Shown here: piece after piece, positions 16,061-24,975 of the stretch
How the letters are laid out: each line of letters starts with the position of its first letter
Numbering within the stretch: the stretch's first letter is position 1
Assembly (NCBI RefSeq): GCF_031801495.1
Contig: NZ_JAOEGC010000007.1
Location: 124,001-188,000, forward strand
Direction of reading: 5' to 3'
Origin: Agrobacterium tumefaciens_K
GTDB lineage: Bacteria; Pseudomonadota; Alphaproteobacteria; Rhizobiales; Rhizobiaceae
DNA length: 64,000 bases
Made by a program: the position numbers and the translations under genes
The notes under the pieces: generated by a model
Databases searched by the model: none
Seen by the model: only the letters and a program-made list of their open reading frames with translations
Told to the model about the DNA's origin: nothing

Positions 16061-17221
16061 TTAAGTGTTGAACGAGATGACGAGTGGCAGGTCGAACAGG
16101 CGGGCCCAAGCCTCACTGCTCGCCCGCTGAATGTCGATGATCGATGTGCCCTCGGTCCACCAGCCGTTCCCGACAGCGACGATGGCATCGGGTTGATGGA
16201 AGGCCGACTGCAAGACCGGCCAGAGGAGGAGTTGCTCGTAGCAGATGAGCGGCGCAACTCTCCAGTTACCGACCTCGACGACAGGATTTGCGAAGAAGTG
16301 TGCCCGGGCACCGCTTCGATCGCCAAACCAGCCTTGCCACGGCTGCCACATCGATCCGGGGACCGGCATCCTTTCCCGATAGAGAACATCGTTCCCTCCA
16401 GCCGACATCTTCAAGAGCACATTGTCATAGCCTTGGCTGTCGATGATGGCCGCTCCTGCGATGACGGTGAGGCCCGTACCGGCAAGAGCTTGCTGCCACG
16501 CGCGGCCAAGCGTCGGTGTCCAGAAGCCAAGGGCGCTTTCCGGCAATACGACTGTCGCGCCGGGCGGGTGAGCTCGGGCGACATTGATCAGGTGCCGTTG
16601 CCGCCCGAGACCCATCTCGCGTCCCATGGACGCACTCATTTCGAGGTCGACACCGAACCACGACGCAGGTAAAACCGCTTCTGTCCACTCAGCGGCGGAC
16701 CAGAGCCATAAGCCTGTCACGGCTATGGCTGCAGCCGGTCGATGCCAAGTCGTCATGAGGCCAAGGCCGGCTGCCATCGCTGCTAAACCCAACCATCCCC
16801 CACCCGGGAACACGACGCCCGCGGCGGTGATTGGATTTGCCCATCCAAGGATGCCGAAGGGCGGGATAGCCAAGACAACGCAAGCAGTGATGTATCGAAC
16901 GGGCTTCTGCCATCCCCCGCGATCCGTCCAGAGTGCGGAATGGACCGCCACGAACGCGGATGAGGCAACCAACCACAGCAGAAGACCGGGCCAGATATCC
17001 GATGAATAGAAGTTCGCCACGCCCTGCGGCAGTCCACGTGACGCGGCGAGGAAGTATGCGGCAGAGACAGCACCCGCCTGCAAACGCGTCAGCGCCAGTG
17101 ACCAAAGCATAGGGAAGGCCGCAGCTGCGGGAAGAAGGAGTACATGGCCGCTCCAGCCTATTGATCCGGCACTGATTGCCAGTGCGACGAGAACGCCCGT
17201 TCGCAAGAGCTTACGGCTCAT
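16061..17221 (-). CDS. traB: TraB, nitrilase/apolipoprotein N-acyltransferase-like conjugation protein
   Basis: Membrane protein of 386 aa with an N-terminal multi-helix region (six or so hydrophobic segments) and a C-terminal carbon-nitrogen hydrolase domain. The Glu motif is VVLPESALGFW and the nucleophile motif PLICYEQLLLWP. Where Lnt has the catalytic Lys before a LVP motif, this protein reads YRERMPVPG, with Arg but no Lys. It starts at ATG 17221 inside the end of traF (11-nt overlap). TraB helps, but is not essential for, Ti conjugation; the substrate is unknown. Confidence 0.9.
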   Translation of the reverse strand: MSRKLLRTGVLVALAISAGSIGWSGHVLLLPAAAAFPMLWSLALTRLQAGAVSAAYFLAASRGLPQGVANFYSSDIWPGLLLWLVASSAFVAVHSALWTDRGGWQKPVRYITACVVLAIPPFGILGWANPITAAGVVFPGGGWLGLAAMAAGLGLMTTWHRPAAAIAVTGLWLWSAAEWTEAVLPASWFGVDLEMSASMGREMGLGRQRHLINVARAHPPGATVVLPESALGFWTPTLGRAWQQALAGTGLTVIAGAAIIDSQGYDNVLLKMSAGGNDVLYRERMPVPGSMWQPWQGWFGDRSGARAHFFANPVVEVGNWRVAPLICYEQLLLWPVLQSAFHQPDAIVAVGNGWWTEGTSIIDIQRASSEAWARLFDLPLVISFNT

Positions 17222-17777
17222 AGGTCCAGACCTCCTGTGCCAGTCCGAGAACACCATCGTTTGGCATAGGGCCGAAATATCGGCTGTCGAAAGACCCTGG
17301 AAATTTGGAATGGAGAAAAACCGTGCCAGGCGGAACGACGCCCCCGTCGTATTGCACCATCTCGCGCCCCTGGCCGTCCACCGATGCAACGCGGGAGTGA
17401 GGCAGCGGCCGACCATCGATGCGAACGTCATCAGCTATCTCGATCGCCTGTCCGGATGTTGCCACGACCGTCTTGATCAGTGGCGCGACGCGGCCGGCGC
17501 AGAGGCCGAAGCGCAGATACCCACGCGCGCGCGCCACACGGATTGCGTCGGTTACCGGTGGACAAATGAAGACCAGATCGCCACCGACGATCGGACGATC
17601 AGGTTCGACGATCCGCCAAATCCCGATAGGCTCGCTCGGCGTCAGATTGACCCGAAAGCCAGCACCTCCGAGCAGCATAATGCAGCCAAGCGTAAAGAGA
17701 CTGACGCTGCCTATCCGATAGAACCAGACGCGTCGTTTCATGCGCTGTAGCACTCTGTGTCGATGACGCACATTCAT
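17211..17777 (-). CDS. traF: TraF, conjugal pilin maturation peptidase (S26 family)
   Basis: Signal-peptidase-like protein, 188 aa, thought to process and cyclise the TrbC pilin. After one N-terminal membrane segment (RIGSVSLFTLGCIMLLGGAGF) come the Ser motif TPSEPIGIWR and the general-base Lys motif VAPLIKTVVATSGQ, then DGRPLPHSRV and PPGTVFLHSKFPGSFDSRYFGP. The ATG overlaps the traA stop by 4 nt. A second in-frame Met 12 codons in is also possible. Confidence 0.93.
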   Translation of the reverse strand: MNVRHRHRVLQRMKRRVWFYRIGSVSLFTLGCIMLLGGAGFRVNLTPSEPIGIWRIVEPDRPIVGGDLVFICPPVTDAIRVARARGYLRFGLCAGRVAPLIKTVVATSGQAIEIADDVRIDGRPLPHSRVASVDGQGREMVQYDGGVVPPGTVFLHSKFPGSFDSRYFGPMPNDGVLGLAQEVWTYEP

Positions 17778-20700
17778 TTCAAGGTGAGCCCCTGAGACTT
17801 CGTCTGACGCAGCGCTTCAGCCTCCTTGAGGGCCGTCACACTGCTCTCATGGGCCGACAACTGCTGCACCGTCCGCATCGTATTCCAGGCTTGTTGCACC
17901 TCGCTTTTCTGCGCGGCATTCATGCCTGAAGTGACGCGCTGGAAAGCCTCGCCATTGGCGTCTTTCGCAACAAGTGGCAGGAAGGTCCTCTCTCCAAAAC
18001 GCTCCGTAACCGCCTTAGCGAAACCTTCGAGTTCGGCCTTCACCATCTTATCGGCAAGCGCATATTCGAGACCCGATGGCAGATCGTTTCGGTCGATGGC
18101 ATCCCGCACGCGTTCGAGAACGTTCTTCGCATTGGCAGACAGGGCGGGGATCTCCAGAGCGGCCTTCTCACGAACGGCAAGCTCCTGTGCGTGGTTGCGG
18201 CGTTCAGCTTCGCCACGCTGACGAAGATAATCGCTGATGCTGTCGGCGAGCGGCGCGACATTGTTGAGCGACCGATCCCTGTCGGACTTGTCAGCACGAC
18301 TTGCGAGCAGGCCGGTTTTGCCCTTGAGAGTGCCGAAGGCTTCGGGCTCAGCAGCCATCCTTGCAATTGTCTTCGCGGCAGTCTCCTGATCCCGCAACAT
18401 GGTATCAACGTCGACGGCCCTGAAGGCAGCTTCGGGGTTGGAAAAAACATGATGGAAGCGCATGGACACCTCCTCCCACTGCTTCTTCAAAGCAGGGTCG
18501 GTAGCGATCCTGTCCTCGACTGCCTGATCCATGGACTTCGGGAAGTTGGTAATTCCGGCCACCATGGGCTTTTCCTCCTTGGCTATGTTCGGAATGAAGA
18601 TGTCGGTACGGCCTCGGGCGAGGCCGAGCTTTGCGCCGAGTGCCTTGAGCCGTGCGGTGAGGTCGATCAGTCGCTGCTTCTGCCGGACCGTCCACGCGAG
18701 CCGGTCTCTGGATATCGTACGCGCAACATTCATCAGATGCAGGCCACGCGCCTCAGCAAACTGCAGCGCGGCGCGATAGGACGATGCATGTGCATAGTCG
18801 AGGGTCGTCTCCTTTGACCCATCGCGCGCAAGCCGCTCAGTCAGCCGCTCCATTGCCAATTCCCTGATGGGCGTGACCTTCCAGGTGTTACGCTCGGCCG
18901 TCGTGCCATCCGGCAATGTGACGGTCTCCGATCCATCGTGCTTCAGACCGATGCGATCACCGATGCTGAGCTGAGCGACCTCAATGGCACGTTTGAGATC
19001 GACGCCCCAGATGGTGCGCTGCTGTCCGTCCCGATGCTCGAGGGTCACGAAATAGCTGTCGCGGTTCCCGGGCTTGTGTTCGTAGGGCGCCACACCATGC
19101 TCGACCAGAATACCACCGCGCCGATTGGTGAACTCTTCCATGCCGACATGGAGCTCTGCTACGTCGCGATGTCGCGTCATCGCGACATAGGTCAGATGAC
19201 GATCGAGCGTGCTTGATGCGAGGATTTTTGCACGGTCGACGGTAGCGCCCTGGGACTTGTGGATCGTGGTCGCATAACCATGATCGACATTGGCGTAGAA
19301 CCGCTGTTCGACGATGACCTGTGTGCGGTTCTCCCCGTCGCCGATCTCGGCCACGATGCGACCAGGTGCCGCTTCAACGACTTTGGCCAGCATGCCGTTC
19401 TTGACGCCGAGGCTGCCCTCGTTTTTCAGGAAGACGATCTGGTCGCCGGGGGCAAAGTGACGTTGACCATCCTCGGTCTTGAACGCGAAGCCCTCTCCGA
19501 TAATGCCGCGTTCCACCAGCTTCGCCCGCGCCAGTTCATTCAGCTCACGGACGTCACGACGACGGTGAGCGAGCATGAGGGTGGTCTTGTCCGGATCAAA
19601 ATCCTGGTTCCAGCTCTCGATCAGACCTTCAATCGCGTCCTGCCGTGTCCAGTGAGCTTGCACCAACCCAGCCTGCTCATAGGCATTCAGCGCGGACGCA
19701 ACGTTTCCGCGCGCCAGATTGAGAGAGGCATCACGCATCCACTGATCTTTCTGGCGATAAATCGTCTCCAGCTCAGCGTAACCGACGCGATCGGCAATCG
19801 CCCGGAATGCCGCACCTGCCTCAATCGGCTGTAGTTGATCGGGATCTCCGATCAGGACAAGCTTGGCGCCGGTCTTCGTCACCGCATCAACGAACAGGGC
19901 AAGCTGGCGAGACGACACCATGCCGGCCTCGTCCAGCACGAACACCGTCTTGTCGTCGAGCTGCCCGCGGCCCTGGTTCCAGCGGAGTTCCCAGGACGAA
20001 AGCGTGCGCGAGACGATACCGGCTTGCCTCTCCAGGCCCTCGGCCGCCTTGCCGGCAAGTGCCCCGCCGACGACACGATAGCCGGCCGCCTCCCACACCT
20101 CGCGGGCGGCTTTCATCATCGTCGTCTTGCCGGCGCCTGCACGGCCTATAACCGCAGCGATCCGCTCACCGCCGGCGACATGTTCGATGGCGGCCTTCTG
20201 CTCGTCCGACAGCCGCTCATGGCGCGCAAACGTCGCCTCAAGCACCGGCTGCCTGACGCCATGCGACGACCGTTGCGAGAGCCAGATCGCCCGGTTGGCC
20301 ATCCCAGCCTCGAGACGGATCAGCTCGCGTGTCGTGTACTTTGACGGCGTCCGGACCCCGGTCACGAAGTCCATCCGTTCGCGGTCAAGCCGAAGGGTTT
20401 CCGGGTTCTGCAGGATGCGTGCCATCAAGCTTTGGAAGAGGCCCGCATCGTCGATATAGCGATGGAGGATCTTCGCGACATCGCGTTCGTCGAACACGCT
20501 TTTTTCCCGCGTGATCACGTCGAGCACCAGCTCCGGATTGCGTTGGATCCGACGAGCATTCTCCGCCCGCCGCTCTTCCTGCAGCTCCAGCCGTTCGAGT
20601 GCGGCTTTCTGCTCCCCGCCCTCAGCTTTCCTCTCGATCGCCTTCGTGCCGACGCCGAGATGGATGGTCGGTGTCAGATCGATGCCCTGCTTCTCGAAGG

Positions 20701-21355
20701 ACCGGCCATCGATCCTGATATCGAGACCGGCAAGGGCCAGATGCCGGTTCTGGCAGGCGAACCAGCCGTCTCGAAACGCATTGAAGTCACCGATCCCACC
20801 GGCCCATAGCTCATAAACGATCCTGCCGCTTTCGTTGCGCAGCACGTTGCCGTCAGGGCCGGTGACCGCCACCTTCTTCGACCCGAAGCCGCCCTCGGTC
20901 AGCGGTCGCAACGAGGTCATAAGGTGGATGTGCGGATTGCCAGGCGGGTCGTGGAAGACCCAATCGGCAACCATGCCCTGAGCCGTGATATGCACCGCAA
21001 CAAAGTCCCTGGCCAGTTCGATATTCTGCGCGGCTGAAAGCTCAATCGGCAAGGCGATGGTGACATCCTTGGCGAGCTGCGCATCGGAGCGTTTCTCGAA
21101 CGCCTCGACCTTGTTCCAGAACGCCTCTGACGCGCCGGACGCCGACCGGTCGGCAACCATGGACCGGAGCCATTCCGGTGCGTCGGCGGGTATCACAAAC
21201 TCTTCGTGCAGCAGACCTTGCTTTCGGGTGTAGTCGATCGTGCGGGCTTCCCGCTCATAGTCCATCTTGGCGCAATGCCGATAGGCCGCCGACAGCACGG
21301 CGCTGCGGCCAGAGCCGCGTGCAACGATGCTGACTGAGAAATGCGGGACGGCCAT
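17774..21355 (-). CDS. traA: TraA, conjugative relaxase-helicase
   Basis: Nicks oriT and unwinds the transferred strand; 1193 aa. The N-terminal MobA/MobL (MOBQ) relaxase opens with MAVPHFSVSIVARGSGRSAV, has a likely catalytic Tyr region around YRHCAKMDY, and the metal-binding His cluster in FHDPPGNPHIHLM (H135, H142, H144). A TraI-like helicase follows: Walker A GRAGAGKTT at 404-412, FVLDEAGMVSS, LIGDPDQLQPI, and YATTIHKSQGATVDRA. The C-terminal 300 residues are charged and helical. It is first in the traAFBH operon and is read away from oriT. Confidence 0.96.
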   Translation of the reverse strand: MAVPHFSVSIVARGSGRSAVLSAAYRHCAKMDYEREARTIDYTRKQGLLHEEFVIPADAPEWLRSMVADRSASGASEAFWNKVEAFEKRSDAQLAKDVTIALPIELSAAQNIELARDFVAVHITAQGMVADWVFHDPPGNPHIHLMTSLRPLTEGGFGSKKVAVTGPDGNVLRNESGRIVYELWAGGIGDFNAFRDGWFACQNRHLALAGLDIRIDGRSFEKQGIDLTPTIHLGVGTKAIERKAEGGEQKAALERLELQEERRAENARRIQRNPELVLDVITREKSVFDERDVAKILHRYIDDAGLFQSLMARILQNPETLRLDRERMDFVTGVRTPSKYTTRELIRLEAGMANRAIWLSQRSSHGVRQPVLEATFARHERLSDEQKAAIEHVAGGERIAAVIGRAGAGKTTMMKAAREVWEAAGYRVVGGALAGKAAEGLERQAGIVSRTLSSWELRWNQGRGQLDDKTVFVLDEAGMVSSRQLALFVDAVTKTGAKLVLIGDPDQLQPIEAGAAFRAIADRVGYAELETIYRQKDQWMRDASLNLARGNVASALNAYEQAGLVQAHWTRQDAIEGLIESWNQDFDPDKTTLMLAHRRRDVRELNELARAKLVERGIIGEGFAFKTEDGQRHFAPGDQIVFLKNEGSLGVKNGMLAKVVEAAPGRIVAEIGDGENRTQVIVEQRFYANVDHGYATTIHKSQGATVDRAKILASSTLDRHLTYVAMTRHRDVAELHVGMEEFTNRRGGILVEHGVAPYEHKPGNRDSYFVTLEHRDGQQRTIWGVDLKRAIEVAQLSIGDRIGLKHDGSETVTLPDGTTAERNTWKVTPIRELAMERLTERLARDGSKETTLDYAHASSYRAALQFAEARGLHLMNVARTISRDRLAWTVRQKQRLIDLTARLKALGAKLGLARGRTDIFIPNIAKEEKPMVAGITNFPKSMDQAVEDRIATDPALKKQWEEVSMRFHHVFSNPEAAFRAVDVDTMLRDQETAAKTIARMAAEPEAFGTLKGKTGLLASRADKSDRDRSLNNVAPLADSISDYLRQRGEAERRNHAQELAVREKAALEIPALSANAKNVLERVRDAIDRNDLPSGLEYALADKMVKAELEGFAKAVTERFGERTFLPLVAKDANGEAFQRVTSGMNAAQKSEVQQAWNTMRTVQQLSAHESSVTALKEAEALRQTKSQGLTLK

Positions 21356-21608
21356 TACCGGACGAGCTCCTTCAACGCAACGAAACCAAGGTGTTCGTCA
21401 GGAGCGGAAGGCCCCGCCAGGGCCGAGAAGCAAAGCGTCGCATCAGCGACGTATAATTGCGCCCTTCGGATCCGCTCCTTCGGAACGGTCGGGATCATCG
21501 ACCAGAGCGTCGCCCTTGGCGATTGTAGGATTAACCGTAGTGCGCCACGCGCACCAATCTGGAAACCTCTGCTTGCAGTATCGACGTTCAGCAGAGGGGA
21601 CATGCGGA
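21356..21608. other. oriT: oriT and divergent traA/traC promoter region
   Basis: A 253-bp gap between divergent traA and traC. It holds CGTCGC-ATCA-GCGACG (21436-21451), a perfect 6-bp inverted repeat. Directly after it is TATAATTGCGCCCTTCGG (21452-21469), which resembles the nick core of TraA-type oriTs and the IncQ core (TAAGTGCGCCCT). The site lies 80-100 bp from the traA start, as in Ti plasmids. A lux-box-like element (21521-21540) lies on the traC side. A weaker second repeat, CCGCTCCTTCGGAACGG, is at 21471-21487. Confidence 0.88.
21521..21540 (+). promoter_or_regulatory. Lux-box-like site (copy 2), oriT / traC promoter
   Basis: TTGTAGGATT at 21523-21532, identical to the core of the site in front of traI, followed by AACCG. 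It lies 69 bp before the traC ATG and 166 bp from traA, so it could serve either operon. The right half is degenerate. Confidence 0.5.
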
Positions 21609-21905
21609 ATGAAAAAGCCTTCCTCCAGAATTCGCGAAGAAATCGCAAAACTCCAGGAACAGCTCAAGCAAGCTGAAACAAGGCAAGCAGAGCGCATCGG
21701 ACGCATTGCGCTTCGCGCGGGTATCGCTGAGATCGAAATCGAAGACTCAGACCTTCTGGCGGCCTTCGAGGATCTGGCTAGAAGCTTTCGCGAAGCCAGG
21801 CATGGCAGGCTCGAACGGAAAGGATCGGCGCACCGCGGATCGAGCAGCGGGCAAGCCGAGACGGTCAAGACTAGCGCGGCTTCGGGCAGCATTGGCGGGG
21901 ATTGA
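21609..21905 (+). CDS. traC: TraC, conjugal transfer accessory protein
   Basis: First gene of the traCDG operon, 98 aa, the same length as Ti TraC. The N-terminal half is a predicted coiled coil (RIREEIAKLQEQLKQAETRQAERIGRIALRAG) followed by an acidic EIEIEDSDLLAAFEDLARSFR and a basic, Gly/Ser-rich tail. It is probably a relaxosome component acting at the adjacent oriT; the biochemical role is not established. The ATG at 21609 follows GAGGGGAC. Confidence 0.92.
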   Translation: MKKPSSRIREEIAKLQEQLKQAETRQAERIGRIALRAGIAEIEIEDSDLLAAFEDLARSFREARHGRLERKGSAHRGSSSGQAETVKTSAASGSIGGD

Positions 21906-21909
21906 GCGT

Positions 21910-22125
21910 ATGATCAGGAAAGCAGCCACGGACGCGCGGAAGAAAGACACCCGAGAGAAAATCGAACTGGGGGGCCTGATCGTCAAGGCAGGCCTTCGTT
22001 TCGAGAACCGCGCGCTTCTGCTTGGTGCGCTGATCGAAGTGCGAGAGCGGCTGAAATCCGATGACAGCGAGCGTGCAAGGTTGACAGCGATCGGGTTAGA
22101 GGCGTTCGGTCATGAACGCGAATAG
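21910..22125 (+). CDS. traD: TraD, conjugal transfer accessory protein
   Basis: Small protein of 71 aa with a basic N-terminus (MIRKAATDARKKDTREKIELGGLIVKAGLRFENRALLLGALIEV). It matches the TraD/MobC-like family between traC and traG in Ti-type plasmids and has the same length. It starts 4 nt after traC and overlaps traG by 14 nt. Likely an oriT-binding relaxosome helper. Confidence 0.92.
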   Translation: MIRKAATDARKKDTREKIELGGLIVKAGLRFENRALLLGALIEVRERLKSDDSERARLTAIGLEAFGHERE

Positions 22126-24022
22126 GATCGTTCTCATCATCCTGCCCGTTGCCATGATGAGCGCGACCGTATTTGCCATGACAGGCATCGAGACATGGCT
22201 TGCCGGGTTGGGGAAGACTGAGGCAGCAAAGTTTGCTTTGGGAAGGGCAGGGCGTGCAGCACCTTACGTGGCGGCTGCGGCACTCGGCATCATCTTTTTA
22301 TTTGCGTCGGCGGGATCGGCAAGCATCCGCGTCGCAGGTGTTGGTGTTGCAATCGGAAACGTCGCGATCGTCCTGACAGCTTTCATCCGGGAAGGCGTGC
22401 GCCTTGCAGAGCTCTCCTCCCGGCTGCCAGCGGGAAGATCGACAATAACCTACCTGGATTCATCGATCATGATTGGCGCGGCCGCCGCGTTCATGGCGGG
22501 CTGCTTTGCGACACGCGTGGGGATGGTCGGGAACCACGCCTTTGCGCGTTCCTCACCAAAACGAATCATCGGAAAACGTGCCGTGTATGGCGATGCCGAC
22601 TGGATGAAACTTGCCGAAGCTTCCAGCCTGTTTCCAGACACGGGCGGCGTCGTGGTCGGCGAGAGATATCGCGTGGACCGCGACAGTGTTGCCGGCATTT
22701 CTTTCCGTGCAGATATGAAAGAGACATGGGGCGCAGGCGGCAAGCCACCCCTCCTCTGTTTCGACGGCTCGTTCGGATCGTCGCACGGCATCGTCTTTGC
22801 CGGATCGGGCGGTTACAAGACGACGTCGGTGACGATCCCAACGGCGTTGAAGTGGGAAGGCCCGCTTATCGTGCTTGACCCCTCAAACGAAGTCGCACCC
22901 ATGGTCTCGAAACATCGTGAAGAAGCAGGCCGGCGGGTCAGCATCCTGGATCCGCGCCAACCTGAGACAGGTTTCAACGCACTCGACTGGGTCGGCAAGT
23001 ACGGCGGCACGAGGGAGGAAGACATAGCTGCGGTCGCATCGTGGATCATGAGTGATAGCGGTCGCGTAAGCGGGGTTCGCGACGACTTCTTCCGCGCATC
23101 CGGTCTTCAGCTCCTGACAGCAATGATTGCCGATGTTTGCCTTTCCGGCCAAACCCCTCGGGAATATCAGACGCTCCGCCAGGTCAGGCTCAACCTCTCG
23201 GAACCAGAACCCAAACTGCGGCTTCGACTGCGCGACATCTACGAAAGCTCTCAGTCGGATTTCGTCAGGGAGAACGTGGCAGCGTTCGTCAACATGACCC
23301 CTGAAACGTTCTCCGGTGTCTATGCAAATGCGATCAAGGAGACACACTGGCTTTCCTACCCGAACTACGCCGCCCTCGTGTCGGGCTCAGCCTTCTCTGC
23401 AAGTGACCTTGCCACGGGAAAGACCGACGTATTCATCAACATCGACCTGAAGACACTTGAAAAACATGCCGGGTTGGCGCGCGTCGTGATCGGGTCATTC
23501 CTCAATGCCATCTACAATCGCGATGGCGCGATTGAAGGCCGCGCACTGTTTCTTCTCGACGAGGTCGCCAGGCTCGGCTACATGCACATTCTGGAGACGG
23601 CTCGAGACGCCGGTCGTAAATACGGCATTACCTTGACCATGATCTATCAGTCGATTGGACAACTTCGCGAAACATATGGTGGGCGCGATGCTTCCAGCAA
23701 ATGGTTTGAGAGTGCCAGCTGGATTTCTTTCGCGGCCATCAACGATCCCGAAACTGCTGAATACGTCTCGAAACGCTGCGGTATGACGACAGTCGAAACC
23801 GACCACATCAGTCGCAACTCTCAATCCCGAGGTTCTTCAAGAACCAGATCGAAGCAACTTGCAGCCCGGCCACTCATCCTGCCCCACGAGGTTCTTCGAA
23901 TGCGCTCAGACGAACAGATCGTATTCACAGCGGGCAATCCACCGCTCCGGTGCGGGCGTGCAATCTGGTTCAGACGCAAGGACATGAAAGACCGTCTGCA
24001 GGGCAGGCGATTTAATCGGTAG
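22112..24022 (+). CDS. traG: TraG, type IV coupling protein (VirD4 family)
   Basis: Hexameric ATPase that links the TraA-oriT relaxosome to the Trb channel, 636 aa. Transmembrane segments are near residues 5-24, 50-70 and 118-138. Walker A is GSGGYKTTS (231-239), a GG-K variant usual for this TraG clade, and Walker B lies in ALFLLDEVARLGYM. A long C-terminal all-alpha domain follows. The ATG lies inside the end of traD. Confidence 0.96.
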   Translation: MNANRIVLIILPVAMMSATVFAMTGIETWLAGLGKTEAAKFALGRAGRAAPYVAAAALGIIFLFASAGSASIRVAGVGVAIGNVAIVLTAFIREGVRLAELSSRLPAGRSTITYLDSSIMIGAAAAFMAGCFATRVGMVGNHAFARSSPKRIIGKRAVYGDADWMKLAEASSLFPDTGGVVVGERYRVDRDSVAGISFRADMKETWGAGGKPPLLCFDGSFGSSHGIVFAGSGGYKTTSVTIPTALKWEGPLIVLDPSNEVAPMVSKHREEAGRRVSILDPRQPETGFNALDWVGKYGGTREEDIAAVASWIMSDSGRVSGVRDDFFRASGLQLLTAMIADVCLSGQTPREYQTLRQVRLNLSEPEPKLRLRLRDIYESSQSDFVRENVAAFVNMTPETFSGVYANAIKETHWLSYPNYAALVSGSAFSASDLATGKTDVFINIDLKTLEKHAGLARVVIGSFLNAIYNRDGAIEGRALFLLDEVARLGYMHILETARDAGRKYGITLTMIYQSIGQLRETYGGRDASSKWFESASWISFAAINDPETAEYVSKRCGMTTVETDHISRNSQSRGSSRTRSKQLAARPLILPHEVLRMRSDEQIVFTAGNPPLRCGRAIWFRRKDMKDRLQGRRFNR

Positions 24023-24078
24023 CCAACGGTCCAGGGGGCGGTGATTTACAGGCCGGTTCGTAATCTCACATCACCAGA

Positions 24079-24417
24079 ATGAATCGGTCGGACACGACCG
24101 ATTCAAAACACTCGTTGGACGGGGATTCCGTGAAGCGCGATCATGCAGACATGGTCACTCAACGCTACCAGCTTTATGTCGAAAGAACCAACCGGGCGAA
24201 GAACATGGCCCGCTTTTACGCAATGTCTATCGAACCAAACCTGTTCGGGCAAACCTCGCTCACACGCAGATGGGGTCGCATCGGAACAAGGGGGCAGATG
24301 ATTGTCCATCATTTTGAAACAGAGAACGACGCCGTCGAACTTTTCCTCGACCTTCTTCGGCAAAAAAGAAGCCGCGGTTATTCAACGGTGTTGCTCAAAT
24401 CAGAACCCGGTTACTAA
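24079..24417 (+). CDS. WGR-domain protein
   Basis: A 112-residue protein consisting mainly of one WGR domain: YQLYVERTNRAKNMARFYAMSIEPNLFGQTSLTRRWGRIGTRGQMIVHHF, with the signature WGRIGTRGQ. WGR domains bind nucleic-acid ends or accompany DNA-repair and polymerase modules. Stand-alone copies next to traG are common on rhizobial plasmids. The start at 24079 is provisional; an ATG at 24151 would remove 24 unconserved residues. Function unknown. Confidence 0.85.
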   Translation: MNRSDTTDSKHSLDGDSVKRDHADMVTQRYQLYVERTNRAKNMARFYAMSIEPNLFGQTSLTRRWGRIGTRGQMIVHHFETENDAVELFLDLLRQKRSRGYSTVLLKSEPGY

Positions 24418-24447
24418 GGTAATGGCGAAAAACGACCGGAGTGCAGA

Positions 24448-24933
24448 ATGAAAATTCGGACGCCTGGCACAGGCCGGGCATGGTGCGACACCTACCGTGT
24501 CTCGATGACGCTAGCGATTGCCATTCCAACCGGTTTTGTCGTTGCTGCCACAAATGCAAACGCGAGCAACGACAAGCCCAGGTTGACGCAAATCGTTCAA
24601 AAATGCGATGCCGACAATCGTAAGACATGCGTTGTCGATGGCGACACGATCTGGTGGAACGGTCAGAAGATCCGGATCGCCGATATCGATACACCCGAGA
24701 TCAGCGAGCCAAGATGCGAAGCGGAACGCGCACGAGGTGTCCTCGCAACGCAGCGGCTTATTGCCCTGATAAATGCCGGACCGTTCGAACTGCATGCCCT
24801 GCCGGGCAGAGATCAAGACCGATACGGACGTAAGCTTCGGGTTCTTGTCCGCGACGGTCGCAGTCTGGGCGACATCCTCGTCTTCGAAGGACTTGCACGC
24901 ACGTGGAGCGGCCGCAGAGAACCATGGTGCTAG
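24448..24933 (+). CDS. Secreted thermonuclease-like protein (SNase family)
   Basis: Staphylococcal-nuclease-fold protein of 161 aa with an export signal (SMTLAIAIPTGFVVAATNANAS). The core motif is VVDGDTIWWNGQKIRIADIDTPE, followed by RDQDRYGRKLRVLVRDGRSLGDILVFEGLA, which holds the Asp, Arg and Glu-type catalytic positions of the family. It lies 30 bp after the WGR gene in the same direction. Copies beside traG are frequent on rhizobial plasmids; a periplasmic role during DNA transfer or nutrient scavenging is possible but unproven. Confidence 0.88.
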   Translation: MKIRTPGTGRAWCDTYRVSMTLAIAIPTGFVVAATNANASNDKPRLTQIVQKCDADNRKTCVVDGDTIWWNGQKIRIADIDTPEISEPRCEAERARGVLATQRLIALINAGPFELHALPGRDQDRYGRKLRVLVRDGRSLGDILVFEGLARTWSGRREPWC

Positions 24934-24975
24934 GTGCGAGCGGCCTGCCAAAGGCAGACCGATCGGGCTTATCCC

